Part shown: positions 44,692-53,723 of the stretch, one piece after another | How positions within the stretch are numbered: the stretch's first letter is position 1 | Layout of the letters: each line of letters begins with the position of its first letter | Source: JAFEDN01 sp963818985 | GTDB taxonomy: Bacteria > Pseudomonadota > Gammaproteobacteria > Coxiellales > Coxiellaceae | DNA: 64,000 bases | NCBI GenBank assembly: GCA_963818985.1 | Contig: CAWFUJ010000009.1 | Span: 369,592 to 433,591 of the forward strand | Direction of reading: 5' to 3' | The notes under the pieces: model-generated | Seen by the model: the letters and a program-made list of their open reading frames with translations, nothing else | The model's database searches: none | Told to the model about the DNA's origin: nothing | Position numbers and translations under genes: made by a program

Positions 44692-46074
44692 TCAATCTCT
44701 ATTCCTTAAAGCATTTTTAGTGAGGGTGACCGCAAAACCAAGATAGGTTTGTGGGGACAGGGTTTGTAATTGTTGCTTAACCTCTGCAGGCAAAGGTAAT
44801 TGGGCAATGAACTCATTTAATAGGGTTTGATCAACGGTTTTGCCGCGGGTCAATTCTTTGAGTCGCTCGTACCCGTCGACCACGCCATGTCTACGCAAAA
44901 CAGTTTGGATGGCTTCAGCCAGCACTTCCCAATGCTGATTTAAGTCTTGTTGGATTTGCATGTGATTGACGGTTAACTTTTTTAACCCCTTCAACGTGGC
45001 TTGATAAGCGATTAAGGAATAGCCGGCAATCGGTCCTAGATTCCGTAATACTGTGGAGTCAGTTAAATCTCGTTGCCAACGCGAAATGGGAAGTTTACTA
45101 GCTAGATGAAGGGCCAAGGCATTGGCTACTCCTAAATTTCCTTCTGAGTTTTCGAAGTCAATAGGATTGATTTTATGAGGCATAGTAGATGAACCGATTT
45201 CATGTTCAATTTTCTTTTGGCCAAAATAACCTAAACTCACATATCCCCAAATGTCGCGATTCAAATCGATTAGTATAGTGTTAAAGCGGCTTAAAGTATG
45301 CAGAAATTCCGCTAGATTATCATGGGGTTCAATTTGGGTGGTATACGGATTATAAACCAACCCTAATTCGGTCACAAAAGCTCGGCTAAGTGACGGCCAA
45401 TCTATTTCCGGATAAGCTACGCAATGGGCGTTAAAATTACCGATCGCTCCATTAAATTTGGCTAAGATGGGAGTATCTTGCAAAATAAGCATTTGTCTGG
45501 AAAGACGAGAAATCACGTTAATTAATTCTTTGCCTAAGGTACTGGGGGAGGCCGGTTGGCCATGGGTGCGGGTTAACATGGCCAGCGATGCATATTGCTC
45601 AGCTAATTGTTTTAATTGTTGGATAATGGCTTGCATGGCGGGCAATAAAATATCTTTTTTAATTTTTAATAGCATGAGTCCGTAGGCCAGATTATTGATA
45701 TCTTCTGAAGTGCAGCCAAAATGGATGAATGGGATAAAAGCTACTAATTTTGGCTGATTTTTAAGTTGATTTTGTAAATAATATTCTACTGCCTTCACAT
45801 CATGATTAGTTCTTACTTCAATGGTTTTGATTTGGTCGGCGGCGTTTAAATCAAATCCAGTAATTAGATTTTCTAGAAATTGACGGCTGTTATGATCCAG
45901 CGAGGGTAGATGAGTTAGATCGGAGTGATTAGAGAGCGCGATCAACCAGCGGATTTCAATAATCAGGCGATAATAAATTAAGCCATACTCACTGGCGAAG
46001 GGGCGTAACTCGGCTAAGGTCGATTGATAACGGCCATCTAAAGGAGAAAGCGCTGTTAAAGCTGAAAGTTCCAT
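44692..46074 (-). CDS. purB: Adenylosuccinate lyase
   Basis: A 460-aa lyase acting twice in purine synthesis (SAICAR and adenylosuccinate cleavage). The opening LTALSPLDGRYQSTLAELRP, TRTHGQPASPSTLGKE and the fumarase-superfamily signature GSSTMPHKINPIDFENSEGN are intact. Length equals that of E. coli PurB (456). It leads a two-gene unit with maeA. Confidence 0.97.
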   Translation of the reverse strand: MELSALTALSPLDGRYQSTLAELRPFASEYGLIYYRLIIEIRWLIALSNHSDLTHLPSLDHNSRQFLENLITGFDLNAADQIKTIEVRTNHDVKAVEYYLQNQLKNQPKLVAFIPFIHFGCTSEDINNLAYGLMLLKIKKDILLPAMQAIIQQLKQLAEQYASLAMLTRTHGQPASPSTLGKELINVISRLSRQMLILQDTPILAKFNGAIGNFNAHCVAYPEIDWPSLSRAFVTELGLVYNPYTTQIEPHDNLAEFLHTLSRFNTILIDLNRDIWGYVSLGYFGQKKIEHEIGSSTMPHKINPIDFENSEGNLGVANALALHLASKLPISRWQRDLTDSTVLRNLGPIAGYSLIAYQATLKGLKKLTVNHMQIQQDLNQHWEVLAEAIQTVLRRHGVVDGYERLKELTRGKTVDQTLLNEFIAQLPLPAEVKQQLQTLSPQTYLGFAVTLTKNALRNRD

Positions 46075-46160
46075 AAATTCCTCATGTAGGTTATTTAAGT
46101 GGACAAGATTACATATATAAATGCTTTTAAGCTAAAAGCGATTAAATTTTTGTATTCATA

Positions 46161-46222
46161 CTGGATACCGGCCTTCGCCGGTATGACAATACTGTGTCAT
46201 ACCGGCGAAGGCCGGTATCCAG
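46161..46222. repeat. Perfect 62-bp inverted repeat (CTGGATACCGG family)
   Basis: Two perfect 28-base arms starting CTGGATACCGGCCTTCGCCG are separated by the 6-base loop ATACTG. Each arm itself contains a hairpin (ATACCGGC CTTC GCCGGTAT). It lies between the divergent purB and wbpE. A sister copy at 49390-49451 has the same length and symmetry, and 47518-47616 holds decayed copies. Confidence 0.85.
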
Positions 46223-46350
46223 GATAAATGCTGGCATTTTACCTAAAGGCAGAAAAGCTACCCATGAGGTTATTTAAAATAATTTTTAAATGTGATTTAA
46301 TACCTCTCTTAATTCTATTGCAATATTTTCTTCATCGTGAGAGTGTTTCT

Positions 46351-47457
46351 ATGCAATTCATTGATTTAAGTAGACAGTACCAACGTATTGAACAGAAAAT
46401 TGATCAACGCATTAAAAAAGTTTTGCTCCATAATAAATTTATCATGGGGCCTGAAGTTTTTGAGGTTGAGGAATTATTGGCTAATTTGGTGGGCGTCAAG
46501 CATTGCATTACCGTTGCCAGCGGTACAGATGCTTTATTAATGGCGATGATGGCCCTAAATTTGAGCCCTGGCGATGAAGTTATTTCCACCGCATTTACTT
46601 TTTTTGCTACGGTAGAAACCATGTTGTTATTAGGCGTTAAACCCGTTTTTGTGGATATTGACCCGCAGACGTATTTAATTGATCCCCAAAGCATTGTTGC
46701 CGCTATCACTCCTCGCACTAAAGCGATTATGCCGGTGAGTTTATACGGTCAAGTTGCAGATATGGATGCGATCAATACCATTGCCCGCCAATATAATCTG
46801 GCTGTTATAGAAGACGCGGCACAAAGTTTAGGCGCCACTTATAAAGGGCGTCAATCTTGTGGTTTATCGAAGGTTGCTTGCACGAGTTTTTTTCCTTCTA
46901 AGCCGCTTGGTTGTTATGGAGACGGTGGTGCAATCTTTACTGATGATGATGACTTAGCTCGTAAAATGCGGGAGCTACGGGACCATGGTCAAAGTCAGCG
47001 TTATGTCCATACTTCCATAGGCATCAATGGTCGTTTCGACACACTACAGGCCGCTGTTTTATTAGAAAAATTACCGATTTTTGCCGATGAAATTATTAAG
47101 CGTCAACAGATAGCTGAATATTATTCAAGTTTATTAAAATCCCATGTCATCACCCCGCGAATTGCGGTGCATAATACCTGTGTTTATGCGCAATATACGA
47201 TTCGAGTTAAAGAGCGTGCCGATTTTTGCGCGCAGCTACAAAAAGCAGGTATTCCGACAGCGGTGCATTATCCATTGCCATTAACCAAGCAACCGGTATT
47301 GCGAGACATGGATTGCAGTCAAGTGGTATTACCTCATACAGAACTGGCTGCCACCGAGGTGGTTAGTTTGCCTATGCATCCTTATTTGACTCAAGTAGAG
47401 ATCGAACATATTTGTGATCAAGTCTTGCAAGTTATCTCTGACCTTGTGCCTGCTTAA
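46351..47457 (+). CDS. wbpE: WbpE-type UDP-sugar aminotransferase
   Basis: A 368-aa PLP enzyme (DegT/DnrJ/EryC1). The start at 46351 gives the family opening MQFIDLSRQYQRIEQKID; the frame is open upstream without support. TSFFPSKPLGCYGDGGAIFT, with the PLP lysine, and GINGRFDTLQAAVLLEKL match Pseudomonas aeruginosa WbpE, which aminates UDP-2-acetamido-2-deoxy-3-oxoglucuronate on the route to diacetamido-uronic acids. It stands alone between two palindromic repeats, a few kb from the polysaccharide locus. Partner enzymes WbpA/B/D are not seen in the window, although the 55.4-kb oxidoreductase could serve. Confidence 0.88.
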   Translation: MQFIDLSRQYQRIEQKIDQRIKKVLLHNKFIMGPEVFEVEELLANLVGVKHCITVASGTDALLMAMMALNLSPGDEVISTAFTFFATVETMLLLGVKPVFVDIDPQTYLIDPQSIVAAITPRTKAIMPVSLYGQVADMDAINTIARQYNLAVIEDAAQSLGATYKGRQSCGLSKVACTSFFPSKPLGCYGDGGAIFTDDDDLARKMRELRDHGQSQRYVHTSIGINGRFDTLQAAVLLEKLPIFADEIIKRQQIAEYYSSLLKSHVITPRIAVHNTCVYAQYTIRVKERADFCAQLQKAGIPTAVHYPLPLTKQPVLRDMDCSQVVLPHTELAATEVVSLPMHPYLTQVEIEHICDQVLQVISDLVPA

Positions 47458-47517
47458 ACAAGGGCGTTGTTTTACAGAACTATCCAATTACAACGCAGTC
47501 GTTTTAAATCTTATTTA

Positions 47518-47616
47518 TCCTGAATATCAGCCTTCGCCGGTATGACACAATATTGTCAAACCGGCAAAAGCCAATACCCAGACTGTGTCATATCGGCGAA
47601 GGCCGGTATCCAGGAT
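47518..47616. repeat. Decayed copies of the CTGGATACCGG repeat
   Basis: TCCTGAATATCAGCCTTCGC, CGGTATGACACAATATTGTC, AAACCGGCAAAAGCCAATAC and TGTGTCATATCGGCGAAGG then CCGGTATCCAGGA are mutated arms of the repeat at 46161. It looks like one element inserted into or next to another. It lies upstream of the OTU-like gene. Confidence 0.7.
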
Positions 47617-47695
47617 CAATAGTAGTATGATTGTTTTTAACAGAAAATTATTATAAGCTGACAATTAAGTTTTTTTTAGAAATAAGGAATAATTT

Positions 47696-49377
47696 ATGAA
47701 AGAAGAAAGATTACTCATCGGACCTGATCAAAACTATGAACCAACCATGACGCCCACCACAGAAGCTCAAAAAGTAATTAATAGTTTTTTAGCACGATTT
47801 GAAAAAAACACATTATATAACAATTTTATCCCATTTATTGAAGAAGAGGGTGACAACTTCGAAACAGCTCTATCAATATTCATTTCCACGCTATCGTCAT
47901 CCTCCGTCAACAAAAATCAATTATTTATTGCTTGGAAAATGCATCGATTAATCAGTTTACTCTTTAATCAATTCGATAATAATCCCGCTCAATATGGTAA
48001 ACAGATTTTTATACTGATCAACCAAGCGAATACTGTACTCGGAGACCCTAGTGAAATATATGATCTTATTTACTTCATGACTGAAGCGAGTTTGAAACTA
48101 GATCTATACTTATTAAAAAAAGGCTGCAGATTTGCAAAAAGTTAGAAGTCCTTAATGAAGATGAAACAGGAGAAGACAAAGCCAGTATAAAATTTAGGGA
48201 ATTCGATGAGTTTAATGACTTAATCGATAATTTTAGAATGACCGATATCGTCTTTAATAAAAACCATGTATTTGTAGTGAGATGGTTTGCTGAGCATATT
48301 GAACAATGGCTTACTTTAGCCACGCTATATCAGCAAGTAGGTAACAGCTTACTGTTCCAGAATAAATTAAAAGGGGCCAGTTTTCATTTAGTGAGGGCCA
48401 TAAAGATTTGTAATAAGTTTAGATTTTCTCCTGATGACGACGAAAGTTTAAAGAAACTTAAATCTTTACATCTGCGCAAGCTAACTTTAAAGTGTGCTGC
48501 TTACACAAGCCTAAATGCTTTTCGACCATACTTTTCTCAGCAAGAGAGGGAAGATTATGAAGGAGCCAGTTTAGAATTAATGACCTTATCAACAAGTTCA
48601 TTAGAAATAAAAACTTCTCCGGTCAAAAAGCTAAAAAATGAAAATTACAATCCCTCTTTATTTCAGGCTTATGAAATGTCCCGGGAAACCGAAGAGTATA
48701 AAATTCTTACTAAAAAATTAAAAGATGAAGCTTTAGAATATGGTTACAAAACCGAAGAAATTAAATCAGATGGAGATTGTTTATATGTTGCTGTCGCTAA
48801 ACATTTAAACATCACTGTTGAATCTCTAAAAGAAAAAATTCTAGATCATGTAGTTGATAACTATGATTTATATGAAGATGTTATTCCAAACGTTAATCCA
48901 TTTATTGATGAAACAATGTCCAAAGGCAAATGGGGGGAATTCATGCATGTTGTTATTATTTCCCGCGCATACCAAATAAATATTATCTTAGTAAGCGTTG
49001 AAGAAAATAACACCATTGTGATTAAACAAAACCAAGAACCTGAAGAAAAAGCGATTATTTTAGGTTATATAAAAAATCTTCATTATGATCTTTGGGTTAA
49101 AATACCCAATTTTACTGGAAAAAAATCTTTAACTGGTGTTCTTAAAGCAGCAGAAATAGATAAAGTAGATTCCCATGAAGTGCTTGAATTACAGAAAAGA
49201 TTAAAAAATCGTAGTATGGATTCTAGTTCCAGCAGTTCAAGTAGTTCGAGTAGTGCTAGCAGTTCAAGGATGTGGAGTAGCTCTAGCAGTTCCAGTACTT
49301 CCAGTAATTCTATCAGCACTTCTACCAGTGTTTCTACATCAACTTCATCTTCTTCACCCTCTATGGGGAGGAGCTAA
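47696..49377 (+). CDS. OTU-protease-like protein, frameshifted at A7 tract, candidate effector
   Basis: Two frames form one gene: 47696-48145 and a downstream frame open from before 48121 to 49377. Reading one extra A in the A7 run at 48115-48121 joins them into about 560 residues. The downstream part carries an OTU cysteine-protease signature: SDGDCLYVAVAKHL (Asp 178 and Cys 181 counted from the ATG at 48238), WGEFMHVVIISRAYQINIIL, and the closing LHYDLWV (His 282). OTU enzymes cleave ubiquitin chains, and Legionella secretes several. The upstream part is helical without signal peptide. A ~50-residue Ser-rich tail ends the protein. An AAGGAA site precedes the first ATG. OTU assignment is by motif order and spacing. 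Confidence 0.65.
48115..48121 (+). other. A7 tract at the frame break of the OTU-like gene
   Basis: The upper frame reads TTA AAA AAA GGC and stops at 48145. The lower frame needs AGG at 48121, i.e. a -1 shift or an eighth A. A-AAA-AAA is both a known ribosomal/transcriptional slippage sequence and a common site of base-calling error and replication slippage. Confidence 0.8.
49222..49374 (+). repeat. Serine-codon low-complexity tract
   Basis: Fifty-one codons at the end of the OTU-like gene, nearly all Ser with a few Thr, Ala, Asn and one Arg-Met-Trp interruption. AGT, TCC, AGC and TCA codons are mixed, so it is not a simple trinucleotide expansion, but AGTTCCAGCAGTTCAAGTAG-like units recur. 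The antisense strand gives an artefactual poly-Leu frame. Confidence 0.8.
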
Positions 49378-49744
49378 GAGAGTGGGGGTCTGGATACCGG
49401 CCTGCGCCGGTATGACACAATATTGTCATACCGGCGCAGGCCGGTATCCAGGGAGCCGCACGAAATTCCTGGGTCTTCTCTTCGAGAATGTGATGTACTG
49501 TGGTCAGCGCGCCTGACTATTATTATGTATTTATAATTCAAAATTATTCTTAATTGAATAGATTAACACCTTTTTAGATGTTCCCTCACCCTAACCCTCT
49601 CCCATAGTGAGAAGGGAATTTATTAGTAAGTTTTTGTTGTATCATGATTTTTTTCATTCTGTCCAATAATTTGCCTGTTCTGGTTTATAGTACTAAAATT
49701 AATCATGTATAAAAATTAGAAATAAATTATAACGGAGAAAAAAT
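49378..49744. other. Non-coding interval with repeats
   Basis: This 367-base gap separates the OTU-like gene from the small exported protein. It contains the 62-bp palindrome at 49390-49451, a trailing module (GCCGCACGAAATTCCTGGG), a damaged CCCTCTCCC element near 49586-49612 and AT-rich sequence with the presumed promoter of the next gene. I see no RNA gene or credible small ORF. Confidence 0.6.
49390..49451. repeat. Perfect 62-bp inverted repeat, second copy
   Basis: Same design as 46161-46222: 28-base arms starting CTGGATACCGGCCTGCGCCG and a 6-base loop (CAATAT). Compared with the first copy the arm hairpin has TGCG instead of TTCG, changed identically in both arms. The symmetry is therefore maintained, as if structure or gene conversion preserves it. 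Confidence 0.85.
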
Positions 49745-50128
49745 ATGAAAATTTTATTAAGCGGTATTTTATTGTCTTTAGCTTCGGTTACAGCTTTTGC
49801 TGCACCCCAATCCCAATCCCAATCATTGCCGAATAATTCTAATTATAGTTACGGTCAATCAAACATTAATATTGTTAGTAGTGATAGTGCAGTGATAAAA
49901 TTGGTGGCAGGCGGAAATAATCTATGCTCTCCTTCTACTAATCTTAAATATACTATAAGTGGGGACGGTATATCATTTGGTTCACAATCACCAGGGCAAA
50001 ATTTCCTTGCGAAAGGAAGGATTAGCGGAACCGGAAGTAATCAGCAAATTACATTGGATACTATAGATAACCTTCCCTATGGATGCTCAGCCTCAGATTT
50101 CACGGGTAAAGCTTTCACAAAATCATAA
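49745..50128 (+). CDS. Small exported protein of unknown function
   Basis: A 127-aa protein with a clear signal peptide (MKILLSGILLSLASVTAFAA, cleaved after AFA). The mature ~107 residues are rich in Ser, Asn, Gly and Gln and contain two cysteines that could pair. Predicted beta-rich. No family recognised. A CGGAG ribosome site precedes the ATG and a strong terminator follows, so it is a single-gene transcript. Confidence 0.7.
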   Translation: MKILLSGILLSLASVTAFAAPQSQSQSLPNNSNYSYGQSNINIVSSDSAVIKLVAGGNNLCSPSTNLKYTISGDGISFGSQSPGQNFLAKGRISGTGSNQQITLDTIDNLPYGCSASDFTGKAFTKS

Positions 50129-50197
50129 AGGCTGTTAACTATTAATAATAATATCTATCGTTTGGATAGCTTTAAAAAAATATTAAATAGTTAAAAT

Positions 50198-50237
50198 ATT
50201 TCGGCGTTTCTCTTTAAGAAGACGCCGAAATTTTTTT
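50198..50237 (+). terminator. Rho-independent terminator
   Basis: ATTTCGGCGT and ACGCCGAAAT form a perfect 10-bp stem with a 14-base loop, followed by TTTTTT. It ends the small exported-protein transcript. An A-rich stretch on the other side may let it also serve the minus strand (the heparinase gene ends at 50276). Confidence 0.9.
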
Positions 50238-50275
50238 ATTCGTGAAAGCAATCGACAATTCTGAATCATAAATAT

Positions 50276-52333
50276 CTATTCAATTTTATCCAAAAAAAAC
50301 TTTTTAATTATTAATTTTGTTTCATCAATAGAAATTAATGCGGGTGCGATGATCATGGTAAATGGGGTTAATAAACCAGTTGTTTGCCATTTTATAGTTT
50401 GGGAATTAATTGTGACCCCATAGCTGGGTGAGATTCGGTCTGGAACTACATGAGCTGGCCAATTATTTTCGCGGAATACGTGAAATTTTTTACTATTTTT
50501 TTCTATTAAAAAATTATCGGCTATTTTTTCTATTTTGACATCGGCAGCTAGATGCAAAGGAATGATGACACTATGTTCGCCACGCGACTCAAATTCATCC
50601 TTAATTATTAAAATATGATATTCATGAAGTAAATAAATACTGCGTTTAACGATGACTGGATCTTTTACCCGCGTATACCCAGAATGAGAACCGCAGAAAT
50701 AATCCATAGCAGTGCTCGGTTGCCAAGCAATAAGAGTTGGTTTGGCATCATTATGTAAAGTCCATAAATGATAGGGAGATTCAAATCGATTCATTTCTTG
50801 ACGATCTATCTGCGGAGTATTATGCGCAGCATTCGATCGAAAATAATTTCGTTCTTGATAAGAAGCCGTATATAAATAAGCTCCAGAATCGGTTACCAAC
50901 AATTCTCCATCCAGCATCGCTTCAAAAGAAAGGCAATCGTTATGGCCGTGACCGCCTCGGCCAGCTAAACCGATAGCGGCACAATCAATAAAAATATGAT
51001 CGCGGGAATTGGTCATAATGTAATAACCGGAATTTTCAAATCCAATTGATTTTTTTTTCGATAGGGATAAGGAAGAATAATTAAAAACTTGTTCGCCTAA
51101 CAACCAATAACTTTCGGCATTGACAGCCGAAAAAGGCAGTAGACTTTTAACATTCCAGGTATGCGCGATCAATGAAATTAAATAACGATGATCGTTAATC
51201 GACTGATCGCCGAAAGGTAAAACTCTGGCGTCATCTGCATCGCCTAACAAAGGCGTGCTGCCATCCGTGCGCGAATAAGCATTAATAAACTCTGCCATTT
51301 TAATTAATTGAGAAATATAATAATCCGGCACTGCCAATTTAACTTGGGTACGATAAAATGCCGGGAGAAAAAATAGTTCGCAAACAAATCGATGATAAGG
51401 AATAGAGGCTTCATAATCCACACCATCATCTGCCACTTGGATTTTAATTTCTTTAATTAATATTTGCCAGCCGCGACGTAACCAATCTCTGGCTTTTTTA
51501 GCGGGATAAAAAAACAATCCGGCGATGACCAGTCCAGCGGCATTAGCCGTATAATGATTACCATTGATATCGGAAATCTCTAAATGTTTAGACGTAAAGC
51601 GTGCATGTAAATATAAAGCATTAAGAAATAAGGCTTGAAAATTTTGATCTTGCCAGGAAGGTGCGTTTTTAAATATACGAAAAAACCAAACCCAAACGAT
51701 AATGCGTAAGGCAACTTCCATGGTGCAAGACCAATTCACACTGCTTGCATAAGGATTATTTTTAATCCAATCCAGCAAGATGTGTTTAACTGCATCGGCA
51801 TATTGATCGTCACCAGTCAGAAGATAGGCTTGGCCAGCCGGTATCAACCATTGTAGCCGGGAAATTTCCCAGGGAATTTTAACATCGCTCGGCTTATCTA
51901 AATTCATATAGGAGATATCATGACAATATCGATTTTCCCAGCGTATTCCGGTTTTATAATCTTTATGCCAATCAATAGTCTCACCAAGGTATATTAAACC
52001 TGAGCCTAATAGATTAATTTTATGCTGCAGAGCATTAGCCGCTCGCTCTAAAATCCATGTCCGATGATTAGGTAAATTCTCATCTAATATCTTGATATCT
52101 CGGGAACAGGAATCGGCCATAAATGCTGAATGACTGAGACGTTGCCATAATTCAGGTAAGGATGTCGATTCTAATTTGTGAAGTAATTTTTTTAAATTGC
52201 AAGCCTGAGATCGATGATAAATTTTATACCGAGCAATTTTTTTTTCGCCTTCTTGTAATAATCTAGATAAGATAACCTTAGGTGGTTTTCTTAAAATACG
52301 TATAATTCGTGCAAATGATAAGTCTTTAATCAT
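50276..52333 (-). CDS. Heparinase II/III family protein
   Basis: A 685-aa protein. The N-terminal ~380 residues are an alpha/alpha-toroid-like helical domain (NWSCTMEVALRIIVWVWFFR; NGNHYTANAAGLVIAGLFF), and the C-terminal beta-sandwich carries the family motif GRGGHGHNDCLSFEAMLDGE then ERNYFRSNAAHNT. Such proteins are polysaccharide lyases or glycan-synthesis partners; in export loci they may trim the polymer or act on uronic-acid residues. There is no signal peptide. A second, unrelated-length paralogue lies at 53724. Actual lyase activity is not established. Confidence 0.85.
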   Translation of the reverse strand: MIKDLSFARIIRILRKPPKVILSRLLQEGEKKIARYKIYHRSQACNLKKLLHKLESTSLPELWQRLSHSAFMADSCSRDIKILDENLPNHRTWILERAANALQHKINLLGSGLIYLGETIDWHKDYKTGIRWENRYCHDISYMNLDKPSDVKIPWEISRLQWLIPAGQAYLLTGDDQYADAVKHILLDWIKNNPYASSVNWSCTMEVALRIIVWVWFFRIFKNAPSWQDQNFQALFLNALYLHARFTSKHLEISDINGNHYTANAAGLVIAGLFFYPAKKARDWLRRGWQILIKEIKIQVADDGVDYEASIPYHRFVCELFFLPAFYRTQVKLAVPDYYISQLIKMAEFINAYSRTDGSTPLLGDADDARVLPFGDQSINDHRYLISLIAHTWNVKSLLPFSAVNAESYWLLGEQVFNYSSLSLSKKKSIGFENSGYYIMTNSRDHIFIDCAAIGLAGRGGHGHNDCLSFEAMLDGELLVTDSGAYLYTASYQERNYFRSNAAHNTPQIDRQEMNRFESPYHLWTLHNDAKPTLIAWQPSTAMDYFCGSHSGYTRVKDPVIVKRSIYLLHEYHILIIKDEFESRGEHSVIIPLHLAADVKIEKIADNFLIEKNSKKFHVFRENNWPAHVVPDRISPSYGVTINSQTIKWQTTGLLTPFTMIIAPALISIDETKLIIKKFFLDKIE

Positions 52334-52489
52334 ATTAAATCGAACCTTTTTTTAAAATTTGTAAGCATTCACGCAATGGCGTTAATTTAAGCAAAAAATC
52401 GGTGTCGTCTCCCACGGTAGGCCCAAAGTGGATGACAGCCCCAAGATGGGATGACAAGCCTACTAACGCTCCAATCACAAAATGTTAAT

Positions 52490-53722
52490 TTACTCCTGAA
52501 TGGTTGTGAAATTTTTTAAAACGTTAATTACTTCTTGGGCTTGATATTCTCGCTGATATAAAGGCGCAGCATTTTTACTATTGGTCGCAAATTGCTTAAG
52601 TAAATCACGATCTTGATTTAGATAAATCACAGCATCGGCCAATTCTTGTGGATCTTCAGCGGATATGCAAACTCCAGCCTGATGCTGGGCAATAATTTGC
52701 GAGGCTTCTCCGGATGGACCAGAAAAAAGTAATGGTAATCCCATCGCCATGGCCTCAAAAATTTTTGAGGGAATGACACTCTCAAAAACCACAGAATTTT
52801 TTAAATGGATCAAGGCCACATCACATAAAGCCCAAAATTTTGGCAATATATTTTTTGCTTGCGAAGCAATAAAAATAATATTATTGAGCGCAAGCTGCTG
52901 AGCCTTAAGCATCAGTGCTTCTTTTTCAGCACCATCACCAATAAGAACAAAAGTGATTTGCGGGCATTGGTTCATTAATATTGAAGCGCTGTGCACCACA
53001 TTCATGAGGGCGTGGGCCATGCCATGGGTACCAATATAGCCGACGATAAATTTATCTTCGAGCGCATATTGCTTAAGTAATAGACTGTCTTTAGCTTGTG
53101 GATTATAGCGATGTAAGTCTACTCCATTTCTAATAATGTGAATTTTATCAGCGACAATCCCACGATTAATTAGATTTTGTTTAAATGCACGAGTAAGAGC
53201 GATGACCGCTGCCGATTGTCGATAAAGAAATAACTCCATTTTTTCGACGGCACGGATTAGAAGATTTTTTTTCATGCCAGTGACTGCCATAATTGAGTCT
53301 GGCCAAAGATCGCTTAACTCAAAAATAAAAGGTTTACCGCGGATTTTTGCCAACATCCAGCCACTGATCGCGCAAAAAAATTGTGGCGAAGTGCTAATAA
53401 TAATATCTGGTTTCTTTGGAAATAAACCAGCAAAAAAAGCCATCCACATGAAGCTTATAAAATCTATGATCCTTAACAAAAAGCCTTTATTTGCCGCAAT
53501 AAAAGTTTTAACCCGAATAACCCGTATACCGTCCATATTCTCAGTTTGATACCATTTATTTTTGTAAGGTGGGTAAACTTTCCCTTGGGGAAAGTTAGGT
53601 GCACAAGTAATCACTGTCACTTTCAAACCCCATTTAACCCAGTAACAAGCACGTTCATAAACACGAGTGGCGGCAGCATTGGTTTCAGGTGGGAAATTAT
53701 CTGCTAAAAATAGGATATGCAT
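52490..53722 (-). CDS. GT4 glycosyltransferase, WbuB-like
   Basis: A 410-aa GT-B enzyme. MHILFLADNFPPETNAAATR opens as in the WbuB/fucosamine-transferase branch; TVITCAPNFPQGKVYP, FELSDLWPDSIMAVTG and HIIRNGVDL are conserved, as is the Glu-x7-Glu region around KIFEAMAMGLPLLFS. It probably adds one sugar to the lipid-linked repeat unit at the cytoplasmic face. Adjacent to the two heparinase-like genes, 1 base after 53724. Confidence 0.88.
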   Translation of the reverse strand: MHILFLADNFPPETNAAATRVYERACYWVKWGLKVTVITCAPNFPQGKVYPPYKNKWYQTENMDGIRVIRVKTFIAANKGFLLRIIDFISFMWMAFFAGLFPKKPDIIISTSPQFFCAISGWMLAKIRGKPFIFELSDLWPDSIMAVTGMKKNLLIRAVEKMELFLYRQSAAVIALTRAFKQNLINRGIVADKIHIIRNGVDLHRYNPQAKDSLLLKQYALEDKFIVGYIGTHGMAHALMNVVHSASILMNQCPQITFVLIGDGAEKEALMLKAQQLALNNIIFIASQAKNILPKFWALCDVALIHLKNSVVFESVIPSKIFEAMAMGLPLLFSGPSGEASQIIAQHQAGVCISAEDPQELADAVIYLNQDRDLLKQFATNSKNAAPLYQREYQAQEVINVLKNFTTIQE

Positions 53723-53723
53723 A

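Noticed and set aside
49083..49319. Leu-rich ORF on the minus strand
   Set aside because: It is the antisense of the Ser-rich tail; the poly-Leu/Glu pattern is a by-product of Ser codons.
46161..49451. Possible CRISPR array
   Set aside because: The repeats are palindromes separated by kilobases and genes, with no regular spacers and no cas genes.
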